From CAYPOY01 sp964412395 (GTDB taxonomy: Bacteria > Chloroflexota > Anaerolineae > B4-G1): a stretch of DNA of 10,351 nt. Positions 1-5,862 of the stretch are shown one piece after another. Position 1 is the first letter of the stretch. Each line of letters begins with the position of its first letter. A model generated the notes under the pieces. The model was not told the DNA's origin, did not search any database, and saw only the letters and a program-made list of their open reading frames with translations. The stretch lies in the NCBI GenBank assembly GCA_964412395.1, contig CAYPOY010000177.1, positions 1-10,351 of the forward strand, read 5' to 3'. Made by a program: the position numbers and the translations under genes.

Positions 1-2
1 GC

Positions 3-374
3 CCGCAGACGCTGGCCGCCCGCCGCTTCCCCGACGACGTGCCGCCGGAGGAGAAGGAGCGCCGCCGCAAAGCGCTCGACGACCTGCAGGCCGAGATCGT
101 GGGGGAGATCAACGGACGGTTGCTGGGACAGACGGTCGAGGTGTTGGTTGAGGGACGGAGGAAGGGCCGCTGGTGGGGGCGCACCCGCACCCACAAACTG
201 GTCTTCTTCGATGGTGAGCGGGACTGGCGGGGGCGACTGGCTCGGGTGCGCATCACCTGGACTGGGCCGTGGTCGCTCATCGGGGAATGCGACTTGGCCT
301 GGCGAAACGCCGGGTCACGGACTCGGCTAGAGCAGATAACTACCGAGGGATTTGTGCCGAAGAGTAGTCGCTGA
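3..374 (+). CDS. miaB: MiaB C-terminal part (tRNA methylthiotransferase), 5' end outside window
   Basis: This is the last ~123 residues of a radical-SAM methylthiotransferase. MiaB adds a methylthio group to N6-isopentenyladenosine-37 of tRNAs reading UNN codons. The reading frame is open from base 3, so no start codon is visible. The MiaB-type end of the radical-SAM region is seen (AARRFPDDVPPEEK, LQAEIVGEINGRLLG), followed by the TRAM RNA-binding domain. The segment KGRWWGRTRTHKLVFF favours MiaB over RimO or MtaB. The radical-SAM cysteines lie outside the window. After the usual TRAM end (GPWSLIGE) the protein has about 25 residues of unusual tail, and its last 35 bases overlap the opposing histidine kinase remnant. 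The tail therefore probably arose by the same rearrangement that truncated the kinase. Identity is secure; only the tail is odd. Confidence 0.92.
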   Translation, partial: PQTLAARRFPDDVPPEEKERRRKALDDLQAEIVGEINGRLLGQTVEVLVEGRRKGRWWGRTRTHKLVFFDGERDWRGRLARVRITWTGPWSLIGECDLAWRNAGSRTRLEQITTEGFVPKSSR

Positions 375-464
375 GCGGCAGGCGGATGGCGTTACCCACC
401 AGGTTGTTCAGCACGTGTCTCATTTGCTCCGGGTCCACCAGCGCCACTGGCCCACTCCCCCCTG

Positions 465-489
465 CCCTCCCCGAAGCGGGGGGGGAGGG
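465..489. repeat. GC-rich palindrome inside the kinase frame
   Basis: CCCTCCCC (465-472) is followed by its reverse complement GGGGAGGG (482-489), with a 9-nt spacer that includes GAAGC. It sits in frame between the HisKA and ATPase domains of the kinase remnant and encodes a Ser/Pro/Gly-rich stretch. It looks like a small interspersed palindrome inserted into a tolerant linker. Confidence 0.6.
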
Positions 490-1108
490 GCGGTGCTCCA
501 GCGTCAGCCCCCGCTCCTGGGCCAGCGCCTGGTGGCTGGCGACGACTGCCTCGGTCAACTCGTTGAGCGAAGTTGGGAAGGGCTCCATCTCCAGCCGCCC
601 GGCGTCAATGCGGGCAATCTGCAAAATGCCCTGTACCAGCCGCGCCTGGTGGTCCGCTTCCTGCGCCAGCGGGGCCAGGTATTGTTCCCATTTCTCCGGC
701 TGCTGCTGCATCAGATGCGCGTACAGCTTGATCGTCGTGATCGGCGTCCTGAGCTCGTGGGAGATGTTGGTGACGAAGCGGGTCTTCACCCGCCCAGCGC
801 CTTGAGGTGGCTGAACGTCGTGGATGTCCACCACCGCCGCCGTGGGTTTCTCTGCTCCCTCTTCCACCACCAGCGCAGCGCTCAGTTCCAGGTCTAGTCC
901 CGTCAGTGCCAGCATCTCCACCGGCTGTTGCTCCGCCCGTGTTGCCAGGCTACGAACCGCCTTTCGCAGCCAACCCGCCTCTTCTGGCGAGAGGGTCCGG
1001 GTGAGCCACGCCTGGGCCACCGGGTTGGTTTGGACGATACTCCCTTCCTCGTTGGTGACGACGATGCCGTCGGCGGTGCTGTGCAGGATCGCGTCCATTT
1101 GAGTATCA

Positions 1109-1130
1109 GCGGGGCGTTTCAACGCTCCGC
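1109..1130. repeat. Dispersed hairpin with TTCA loop
   Basis: The 9-nt arms GCGGGGCGT and ACGCTCCGC pair with one G-T wobble around the loop TTCA. The core CGTTTCAACG is the same as in the hairpin at 2415-2432 and close to that at 2347-2368. It lies within the N-terminal coding portion of the kinase remnant, just before the recognisable PAS region begins. Confidence 0.6.
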
Positions 1131-1243
1131 GTGGTAGCGATGAGACCATTCTGTCCCCAGCGTGATGATACGCTCGCGCCTGCCTCACCTCGACCGGTGG
1201 TGGTGGGTGAAGGGAGCGCGCTCAGCCGAGTGAGGGGCACAGG

Positions 1244-2281
1244 CTAACCCACCACCCGCGCAAAATCTGCTGGAGTGACGCCGGGGCTTTCGATGCTGTG
1301 CTTCTCGTAGAAGTGGCCAATGACCGCTTCCGCATCCGCCTCGGATACCCCCACCAGCGCTGTCTCCAGGTCCGCCAGCTTTTTCTCCGGGAAGAAGAAG
1401 AAATCGCCGGAGAAGGAGACGTTGGCGATGATGCTGTCCTGCACCTCGGTCGTGGCGCGGATGAGGCCGCCCGGCGCTTTGTGCATCTTCTGCCTCACCT
1501 GCACGCCAGCACGGATGGTGACCTCACGACCGGGGCGAGGCCGCCTTTGCTGGTAGAGCCACTCGTCGGTGAGAAATCGCGCTGTCAGTTCGTCTGTCTT
1601 GGCGCGCCACTCCTCGTCTACCGTCGTCTCTATTTCCATCGGACCCAGCATCTCGGCGAACTTATCGGCCATCAGCGACCACAACTCTTCCCTCGACGGG
1701 ACGGGGTCAATCTCCCGCCTGATGGTCGAGAGGTGTTCGTAGATCGTCTTGTAGATTTTGTCGCGGAACTTCTCGTCGGGGACTTTTAGCACGCGGGCCA
1801 TCATCTCGTAGTTGAAATCCACGATCAGGTTGCCGACCAGGACGTAGTAGTCGCCCATCTCCGCCGCCCCGCAGCCGGAGACTTTGCGCTGATTGGCGAC
1901 GATATCGTTGACCTCCCGGTACTCAGCAGGGATGTCCAGCGCGCGGTAGGCCTCGATGGGAGCCTGCAGGAACTTGCGGTAGAAAGCCAACTTGCCGGCG
2001 GGGACGAGCGGATTGTCGCGGTGGATGATCAACTGGAAGAAGAGTTGCTCGCCATCCAGGTAGGTCGCGCCGCCGCCGAGTTCGCGCCGGAAGAGTGGGA
2101 TGCCGTTCTCGCGGCAGAACTCCAGGTCCACCTCCTGCTCGGCGTCCTGAAAGTAGCCGATACAGACGTAGGTCGTGGCGGGGGAGCAGAGGATCACCCC
2201 CTCGCGGCCCACGCGGGGTAAGGAGTGGTACAGCAGTTGCGAATCCTGCCACGATACAGTGCCGAGGCGGTAGAGTTTCAT
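1244..2281 (-). CDS. lplA: Lipoate-protein ligase A
   Basis: The 345-residue cytoplasmic enzyme belongs to the biotin/lipoate ligase family. It activates lipoate with ATP to lipoyl-AMP and transfers it to a lysine of lipoyl-domain proteins. Visible hallmarks are the lipoate/adenylate-binding loop RRELGGGATYLDGEQL (65-80) and NDIVANQRKVSG (125-136), whose Lys133 is the expected adenylate-contacting lysine. The C-terminal accessory domain is also present (about 250-345, including MHKAPGGLIRATTEVQDSIIANVSFSGDFF as two adjoining motifs). That domain argues for a true ligase rather than an octanoyltransferase of the LipM type. The ATG at 2281 follows a purine-rich GAAGGGAA. The gcvH-like carrier lies 276 bp upstream on the same strand and is the obvious substrate. 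A Cys after the KVSG motif (residue 137) is a mild peculiarity. No clear promoter of its own was found. Confidence 0.93.
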   Translation of the reverse strand: MKLYRLGTVSWQDSQLLYHSLPRVGREGVILCSPATTYVCIGYFQDAEQEVDLEFCRENGIPLFRRELGGGATYLDGEQLFFQLIIHRDNPLVPAGKLAFYRKFLQAPIEAYRALDIPAEYREVNDIVANQRKVSGCGAAEMGDYYVLVGNLIVDFNYEMMARVLKVPDEKFRDKIYKTIYEHLSTIRREIDPVPSREELWSLMADKFAEMLGPMEIETTVDEEWRAKTDELTARFLTDEWLYQQRRPRPGREVTIRAGVQVRQKMHKAPGGLIRATTEVQDSIIANVSFSGDFFFFPEKKLADLETALVGVSEADAEAVIGHFYEKHSIESPGVTPADFARVVG

Positions 2282-2346
2282 TGGTGATTCCCTTCTGTGT
2301 ATTTGAGGTTGGTAAACTGGTAGAGTAAGCGTTCACCCGCCCCCTG

Positions 2347-2368
2347 GCCGTGTGTTTCAACACACGGC
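2347..2368. repeat. Hairpin 1 of a four-hairpin array
   Basis: The arms GCCGTGTGT and ACACACGGC form a perfect 9-bp stem around the loop TTCA. It is the first of four consecutive small palindromes between lplA and the gcvH-like gene. No T-tract follows, so it is not a typical intrinsic terminator. Confidence 0.8.
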
Positions 2369-2379
2369 TGATACCAGGA

Positions 2380-2397
2380 AACCCGTTAAAACGGGTT
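2380..2397. repeat. Hairpin 2 of the array
   Basis: The arms AACCCGT and ACGGGTT are perfectly complementary around the loop TAAA. Spacing to the previous hairpin is 11 bp. Such AACCCGTTxAAACGGGTT-like palindromes look like a dispersed genomic repeat family rather than a gene-specific site. Confidence 0.8.
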
Positions 2398-2414
2398 ATT
2401 TCGGCCTGTTTTTG

Positions 2415-2432
2415 AGTGCGTTTCAACGCACT
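2415..2432. repeat. Hairpin 3 of the array
   Basis: The arms AGTGCGT and ACGCACT form a perfect 7-bp stem around the loop TTCA. The loop and closing pairs match hairpin 1 and the hairpin at 1109-1130. Confidence 0.8.
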
Positions 2433-2443
2433 TTGGCTAGCAG

Positions 2444-2461
2444 ACGATGAATATTCATCGT
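2444..2461. repeat. Hairpin 4 of the array: perfect 18-bp palindrome
   Basis: ACGATGAATATTCATCGT is a perfect uninterrupted palindrome. It is flanked by AGC and GCT, which could extend the pairing past two unpaired bases. Unlike hairpins 1-3 it has no spacer loop, so as DNA it could also be a dimeric repressor operator. Its place in the row of hairpins favours the repeat explanation. Confidence 0.75.
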
Positions 2462-2557
2462 GCTGGATTGGCGGATTAGCAATAGGCAGCCGCTCCAACA
2501 GATGAGAGGCTGCCCACTGCCAAATTCACGCGCGCCATACGCAGGCACACTGCCCTG

Positions 2558-2989
2558 CTAGCCCAGAATCTCCTTGTACTTCTCCGCCTCCTCCTCGATG
2601 AAGACCTTCAATTCTGGGGAGTCGGCCTTCATCAGGTTGTCCAGTTCAGCGGGGTCGGACATATTGATCTTGACCAGCCAGCCCTCCTCGTAGGGGGACT
2701 CGTTGACCAACGTGGGCTCCCACTCCAGCTCCTCGTTGATCTCGGTGATCTTACCACTGACCAGGGCGGCGACGCGGCCTACCCACTTCCCTGACTCCAT
2801 GGACATGAAGGTCTGCTCCTGCTCGACCTCCCGCCCGGAGCGGGGGGCTTCGACGAAGACGATCTCCTGAGCGATCGCTTGGCCAAACCCGGTCAAACCT
2901 TGTGTGATGGCGTTCCCCTCCACCCGAGCCCAACTATGAAGCTTGTCATAGTACAGGCCATCGGGGAACTCAAAGCCGCTGATCTGCAT
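2558..2989 (-). CDS. gcvH: GcvH-like lipoyl carrier protein
   Basis: The 143-residue protein has the H-protein fold. Canonical H-protein shuttles the aminomethyl group between the P, T and L proteins of glycine cleavage on a lipoyl arm. The fold is visible from HSWARVEGN, through the lipoyl-lysine site FMSMESGKWVGRV (Lys68 expected), VSGKITEIN and the NESPYEEGWLVKI signature. Two things are unusual. The site reads ESGKW rather than the usual ESVKA. There is also a charged tail of about 20 residues after the normal end. No gcvT or gcvP is in the window, so a non-canonical carrier (for example LbpA-like, of sulfur oxidation) cannot be excluded. The ATG at 2989 follows the Shine-Dalgarno sequence GGGAGG with 7-nt spacing. 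lplA lies downstream on the same strand. Confidence 0.88.
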   Translation of the reverse strand: MQISGFEFPDGLYYDKLHSWARVEGNAITQGLTGFGQAIAQEIVFVEAPRSGREVEQEQTFMSMESGKWVGRVAALVSGKITEINEELEWEPTLVNESPYEEGWLVKINMSDPAELDNLMKADSPELKVFIEEEAEKYKEILG

Positions 2990-3024
2990 TGCTATACCTC
3001 CCTTATGTGATCATCCTCATCCAG

Positions 3025-3065
3025 AAAATAAACAACAAAAGCGCCGTTACACAACGCAACGGTGC
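3025..3065 (-). terminator. Intrinsic terminator of rpsT
   Basis: On the minus strand the arms GCACCGTT (3065-3058) and AACGGCGC (3048-3041) form an 8-bp stem with one G-U pair. They are followed at once by a T-rich run, TTTTGTTGTTTATTTT. It lies 45 bp past the rpsT stop codon, in the right orientation for rho-independent termination, and insulates rpsT from the gcvH-like gene. Confidence 0.75.
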
Positions 3066-3109
3066 CCTCGCGATTGAATCATGGCCCCTCTGGTCGGTGC
3101 CCCAGTCGC

Positions 3110-3382
3110 TCAGGCTGCACGTTCGATCTGGTTCAATCGCTGCATCAGGCGCGACTTGCGCCGGGCAGCGTTGTTTTTGTGGATGATGCCCTTCCCGGCA
3201 GCCTTATCCAGCGCTCTGACCGCCACCTGCACAGCCTCACGGGCCTCCTCAAGATGACCCTTGTCCATTAAGAGCCGAGCCTTCTGGACGGCAGTGCGAG
3301 CCTGTCCGCGATATACACGATTGCGCAGCCGTCTGCGCTCCGCGCTACGGAGACGCTTGATCGCTGACTTTGTATTGGCCAA
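3110..3382 (-). CDS. rpsT: 30S ribosomal protein bS20
   Basis: The 90-residue, strongly basic protein has the typical bS20 start (ANTKSAIKRLRSAERRRLRNR) and the usual end of the conserved region (KGIIHKNNAARRKSRLMQRL). It is a late-binding helical protein that contacts 16S rRNA near its 5' domain and h44. The length is normal for the family. The start codon is TTG at 3382; no upstream ATG exists in frame, and the conserved MANTKSA start supports it. A strong Shine-Dalgarno sequence (GGAGGG) lies 8 nt upstream. The gene is monocistronic, with its own promoter (3404-3432) and terminator. Non-AUG starts on rpsT are known in other bacteria and may limit its translation. Confidence 0.97.
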   Translation of the reverse strand: MANTKSAIKRLRSAERRRLRNRVYRGQARTAVQKARLLMDKGHLEEAREAVQVAVRALDKAAGKGIIHKNNAARRKSRLMQRLNQIERAA

Positions 3383-3390
3383 TACCTAAT

Positions 3391-3396
3391 CCCTCC
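3391..3396 (-). promoter_or_regulatory. Ribosome binding site fixing the TTG start of rpsT
   Basis: GGAGGG on the minus strand lies 8 nt before the TTG codon at 3382-3380. Its ideal spacing settles the non-ATG start. Confidence 0.8.
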
Positions 3397-3403
3397 AATT
3401 GAT

Positions 3404-3432
3404 AGATTACACTGGGCGTCATTTTACAACAA
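3404..3432 (-). promoter_or_regulatory. Putative sigma70-type promoter of rpsT
   Basis: On the minus strand a TTGTTG -35 (3432-3427) is followed, after 17 bp, by a TAATCT -10 (3409-3404). It would start transcription near 3397, only a few bases before the ribosome binding site. The promoter is divergent from, and back to back with, the plus-strand promoter at 3443-3471. Confidence 0.5.
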
Positions 3433-3442
3433 CTTGGCCGAT

Positions 3443-3471
3443 TTGTAAAGCCTGAGCGTCTGGCCTATAAT
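3443..3471 (+). promoter_or_regulatory. Putative sigma70-type promoter of the leader RNA and five-gene operon
   Basis: TTGTAA (3443-3448) and a consensus TATAAT (3466-3471) are separated by 17 bp. The predicted start, about 3478, coincides with the first base of the structured leader element. The same arrangement of promoter followed by GGTAA(C/T)TACTCAG recurs at 10253-10310. Confidence 0.7.
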
Positions 3472-3478
3472 ATGTCGG

Positions 3479-3628
3479 TAATTACTCAGCCTGCGCCTTG
3501 TGAGGGTCTGCGACCTTCAATCTTTGCAGAGTTTGCTGAGAATGGCCTCGTCCTCGTTCGCCGAAGGTCTCTGACCGAGGCGTAAAGGGCTCGGTCGGGA
3601 GACCTTCGCCCATCAGCCTGGGTAGTTG
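3479..3628 (+). ncRNA. Candidate structured leader RNA / MITE-like element upstream of the operon
   Basis: The element begins at the predicted transcription start and ends 55 bp before the first gene. Its ends, 3480-3493 and 3614-3627, can pair over 14 positions: 11 Watson-Crick, 2 G-U and 1 mismatch. An inner hairpin has arms CGAAGGTCTC (3562-3571) and GAGACCTTCG (3599-3608), plus GACCGAG (3573-3579) and CTCGGTC (3590-3596). The 3' arm can alternatively pair with GAGGGTCTGCGACC (3502-3515). No T-tract follows, so it is not a simple terminator. No known riboswitch motif was recognised. The 3' inverted repeat recurs, in reverse orientation, at the end of the window. It could be a regulatory leader, a small RNA or a miniature inverted-repeat element carrying a promoter. 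The structure is seen in the sequence; the function is unknown. Confidence 0.5.
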
Positions 3629-3683
3629 CAAACGTAAGACGTAATCGGTCGAGCATCACGGTTTGTTGACGAGGAGGGGATGG

Positions 3684-4352
3684 ATGAGTGATACTGGAGG
3701 AGCGCCTGCGAGCGGCGACTACGAGACACAAATCGGCGACGTCTCCGGCGCAGTGCACACCGGGCGTGGTGATATCATTCATATTGAGAAAGTAGAACTG
3801 GCGGCCACGCGCGCAGCAGACGCGCTGCGGCGTGCGCTCTCCACTGACGAGGAAACGCGCGAACAATTCCTGGGGGTACTCCAACAGTTATCTACGCTCC
3901 AGGCCCAACTGGGGGAATGGAAGGAACTGCACCATATCATGCACGAGGTGCTTGCTGCCTTCTCCCCTTTCTACGCCAATCTGCGCGCCCTCAACCACGC
4001 GGGAGCGGGGCCAACGAATGGGCGCGCACTGCTGCGAGGTTGGCGGCCTTGCCAAACCGAGATGGACCGGCTGCTGGATTTTGAGAGCAGCGTGGAGTAC
4101 ATCCGGCTCTCCCTCCGTCGCGGGGGAACCGCAGCCTCCCGGCCGGACTGGGGCGTGCGTATCGCCTCGTTGCGGCGCGAGGTGGAGGATAGGCTGAGGG
4201 AGGAAAGGTGGAATACCGAGGGGTTGATTGACCTCGCCGACGAATTCAATCAAGCCTGCGATTGCTACCTTAGCCTCGCCGACCGGGAGTTACGTCGGGT
4301 CGTTGAAAAAGTGCAGCGGCTGTACACAAGTTTGTTAGGAGGTCTACTATGA
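3684..4352 (+). CDS. Operon protein A: helical protein with Gly-rich N-terminal motif
   Basis: This is an unrecognised 222-residue, soluble protein. Residues about 11-35 carry the motif GDYETQIGDVSGAVHTGRGD, continuing IIHIE, which recurs in protein C of the same operon. The rest is predicted to be almost all helical (about 40-220), with charged heptad-like stretches such as LQQLSTLQAQLGEWKELHHI and a C-terminal helix LRRVVEKVQRLYTSLL. There is no signal peptide, transmembrane segment or catalytic motif. The ATG at 3684 is chosen because GAGGAGGGGA lies just upstream; an in-frame TTG at 3663 precedes that site and is rejected. The stop overlaps the start of the next gene (ATGA), implying translational coupling. 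Gly-rich strand motifs of this kind are known at the N termini of multidomain signalling and conflict proteins of Chloroflexota and Cyanobacteria, so an adaptor role is a guess. Confidence 0.8.
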   Translation: MSDTGGAPASGDYETQIGDVSGAVHTGRGDIIHIEKVELAATRAADALRRALSTDEETREQFLGVLQQLSTLQAQLGEWKELHHIMHEVLAAFSPFYANLRALNHAGAGPTNGRALLRGWRPCQTEMDRLLDFESSVEYIRLSLRRGGTAASRPDWGVRIASLRREVEDRLREERWNTEGLIDLADEFNQACDCYLSLADRELRRVVEKVQRLYTSLLGGLL

Positions 4353-5848
4353 GTGACCTTTTCGACGCCTTACAGGAGCGGTATCAGATGCTGGTCGCCC
4401 GCAAAGAGAAGGGCGAAACGGAGGAATCATTTCTGGAGGACGTGAGAGCCTTCATCACCGACGCGCAGCAGGCTGGAGCGACGGTCGCCGACCTGAACGA
4501 GCGCAGCCAACTGCGGGCCTGGATGCGCTTCCTCGCCAACGCCCTGTACGACACCACGGGCGTTTATCCCGACGTCATGCTGCAGCCGTTAGCCCATGGG
4601 CAATTGGTTGGCCTCCAGCCGGAGCGCCGGGAGAAGCCATCCCCCTCATTCCCTCTCGCCTGGGTACTCGTCGGTGGAGCGGCAGTGATCGTCATCGCGG
4701 TGGGCCTGGTCGCCATTGGGTGGATGTCCTACCCCAACGACGGCGCGGCGCCTACGCCGATGTCCACATCCACACCCACACCCATACCCACACCCGCGCC
4801 TTTCGTGAGTCAGATTGCGATGGGGACAGAGTTAGACACCGGGGGCGCGCTGAGGGTGGCCGCCGACACCTTCTGCCTGGGTACCTCTGAAGTTGTCGCC
4901 GAGTTCACACTGGAGGGCATCGAGCCTGAGACAGTGTGGCACTGGGAGGTGCAGCGCGAGGGCGAAATCGTGGGCGCTCAGCCTGCGGCCCCGTGGGGAA
5001 AGGAGGCGCAGCACGCCACCATCCACGCCCTGACCGGCGGCCTGGAGGGCGTGGAACCGGGCCAGTATGAGTTGCTGGTCTATGTTGGCGAGCAAGTGGC
5101 GGGGGTGCACTCGTTTCAGGTGCTGGACAAAGCCCCGTGCGTTTTCAACCTGCGAGTGACAGACGTGCCTGATCCGGCCGGGCAGGCGTCAGATGGACCA
5201 GATGAAAACAAGTTTGAGGCCGGCGTGCGGGTGATCTATCTGGGTTACGAGTACGAGGGGTTGTGTCCAGGGCTGGACGTATCACATGCTCTCTACCACG
5301 AGGGAGCGCCGGTCCAGGAGAGCGTGGAACCGTGGAGCGATGCCCCCCAGGGACAGGCGCAAGTCAGTTTCCAGGCCCCAGGCGACCTGCCGTTCCCCTC
5401 CGGCGACTACGAGGTCACGGTGGCCGTAGCGGGCGAGGAGCAGGAGCGTGTGGGACTCACGATTGGGGAGGTGATGGGAGAAGTGTCTCCTGCCTTTGGC
5501 GACATCGCTATCGCTCTGGGCGTGCAACCCGACGGCACGCCGATCCTCACCGCGCAAGATGACCGCTTCGATTGGAGCACCAAAGTGGTCTACGCTATCT
5601 TTGACTACGTGGGGATGAGCGATGGGTTGAGATGGGCGGCGGTGTGGACGCGTAACGACCAGGAGGTGGCGCGGGAGGAGCACTTCTGGGACGTGGAGAC
5701 CGATGGGATGGAGGGCACGCGCTGGGTAGCCTACCACGACGAGAGCGGACGGACGCTCACCGGCGGAAACTACAGTGTGACGCTCTACATCAAGAACGTC
5801 GCGCAGCGCACGGCCGAGTTCAACATCCGTTATTATGTGCCACAGTAA
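4349..5848 (+). CDS. Operon protein B: single-pass receptor-like membrane protein with three ectodomain repeats
   Basis: The 499-residue protein is not recognised as a named family. A helical, charged head (1-95, with LRAWMRFLANALYDTTGVYPDV) is followed by basic residues, one transmembrane helix (about 102-127), a Pro/Thr stalk (PTPMSTSTPTPIPTPAP, about 135-151) and a ~350-residue beta-rich ectodomain. The Arg/Lys cluster before the helix predicts the head inside and the ectodomain outside. The ectodomain contains three similar units. Each ends in a Gly-x-Tyr strand pair: GQYELLVYVGEQVAG (238-252), GDYEVTVAVAGEEQE (352-366) and GNYSVTLYIKNVAQR (473-487). This suggests tandem Ig/CARDB-like beta-sandwiches that bind a ligand or wall component. 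Cysteines at 176, 264 and 306 could form one disulfide. A Shine-Dalgarno sequence (TAGGAGG) precedes the ATG. A sensor or envelope-anchoring role is inference. Confidence 0.85.
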   Translation: MSDLFDALQERYQMLVARKEKGETEESFLEDVRAFITDAQQAGATVADLNERSQLRAWMRFLANALYDTTGVYPDVMLQPLAHGQLVGLQPERREKPSPSFPLAWVLVGGAAVIVIAVGLVAIGWMSYPNDGAAPTPMSTSTPTPIPTPAPFVSQIAMGTELDTGGALRVAADTFCLGTSEVVAEFTLEGIEPETVWHWEVQREGEIVGAQPAAPWGKEAQHATIHALTGGLEGVEPGQYELLVYVGEQVAGVHSFQVLDKAPCVFNLRVTDVPDPAGQASDGPDENKFEAGVRVIYLGYEYEGLCPGLDVSHALYHEGAPVQESVEPWSDAPQGQAQVSFQAPGDLPFPSGDYEVTVAVAGEEQERVGLTIGEVMGEVSPAFGDIAIALGVQPDGTPILTAQDDRFDWSTKVVYAIFDYVGMSDGLRWAAVWTRNDQEVAREEHFWDVETDGMEGTRWVAYHDESGRTLTGGNYSVTLYIKNVAQRTAEFNIRYYVPQ

Positions 5849-5862
5849 TTAAGGAGGGGGCG

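Larger units (their letters stand above)
340..1188 (-). pseudogene. Truncated PAS-HisKA sensor histidine kinase remnant
   Basis: The 282-residue frame holds a PAS-like region (about residues 31-125) and a HisKA dimerisation domain. The H-box NISHELRTPI has His144 as the expected phosphoacceptor. The frame then enters the ATP-binding domain only as far as the N-box (LNNLVGNAIR, 260-269). It diverges into 13 unrelated residues and stops at the miaB 3' end, so the G1, F and G2 boxes are missing and the protein cannot bind ATP normally. The N terminus (about 1-30) also looks unrelated: it overlaps a dispersed hairpin at 1109-1130, and no transmembrane or HAMP segment is seen. A Pro/Gly-rich insertion at about residues 234-247 comes from a GC-rich palindrome. 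No response regulator is nearby. I read it as a decaying fragment. A functional phosphotransfer-only protein is possible but less likely. The start at 1188 is uncertain. Confidence 0.75.

Noticed and set aside
352..897. Long plus-strand frame over the kinase
   Set aside because: It is a shadow of the minus-strand kinase, with Arg/His/Pro-rich composition and no ribosome site or family features.
2347..2461. CRISPR array, because of GTTTCAAC-like sequences
   Set aside because: The repeats are short palindromes with differing arms; there is no constant 24-37-bp repeat, no regular spacers and no cas gene.
1923..2498. 191-residue minus-strand frame across the start of lplA and the hairpin array
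   Set aside because: It is out of frame with the clear lplA gene and its N-terminal part is a translation of the hairpins.
2990..3040. Glycine riboswitch before the gcvH-like gene
   Set aside because: Only about 50 bp separate the rpsT terminator from the start codon and no glycine-aptamer core is seen.
3663..3683. TTG start at 3663 for operon protein A
   Set aside because: It would place the strong GAGGAGGGGA ribosome site inside the coding region; ATG 3684 is ideally spaced behind it.
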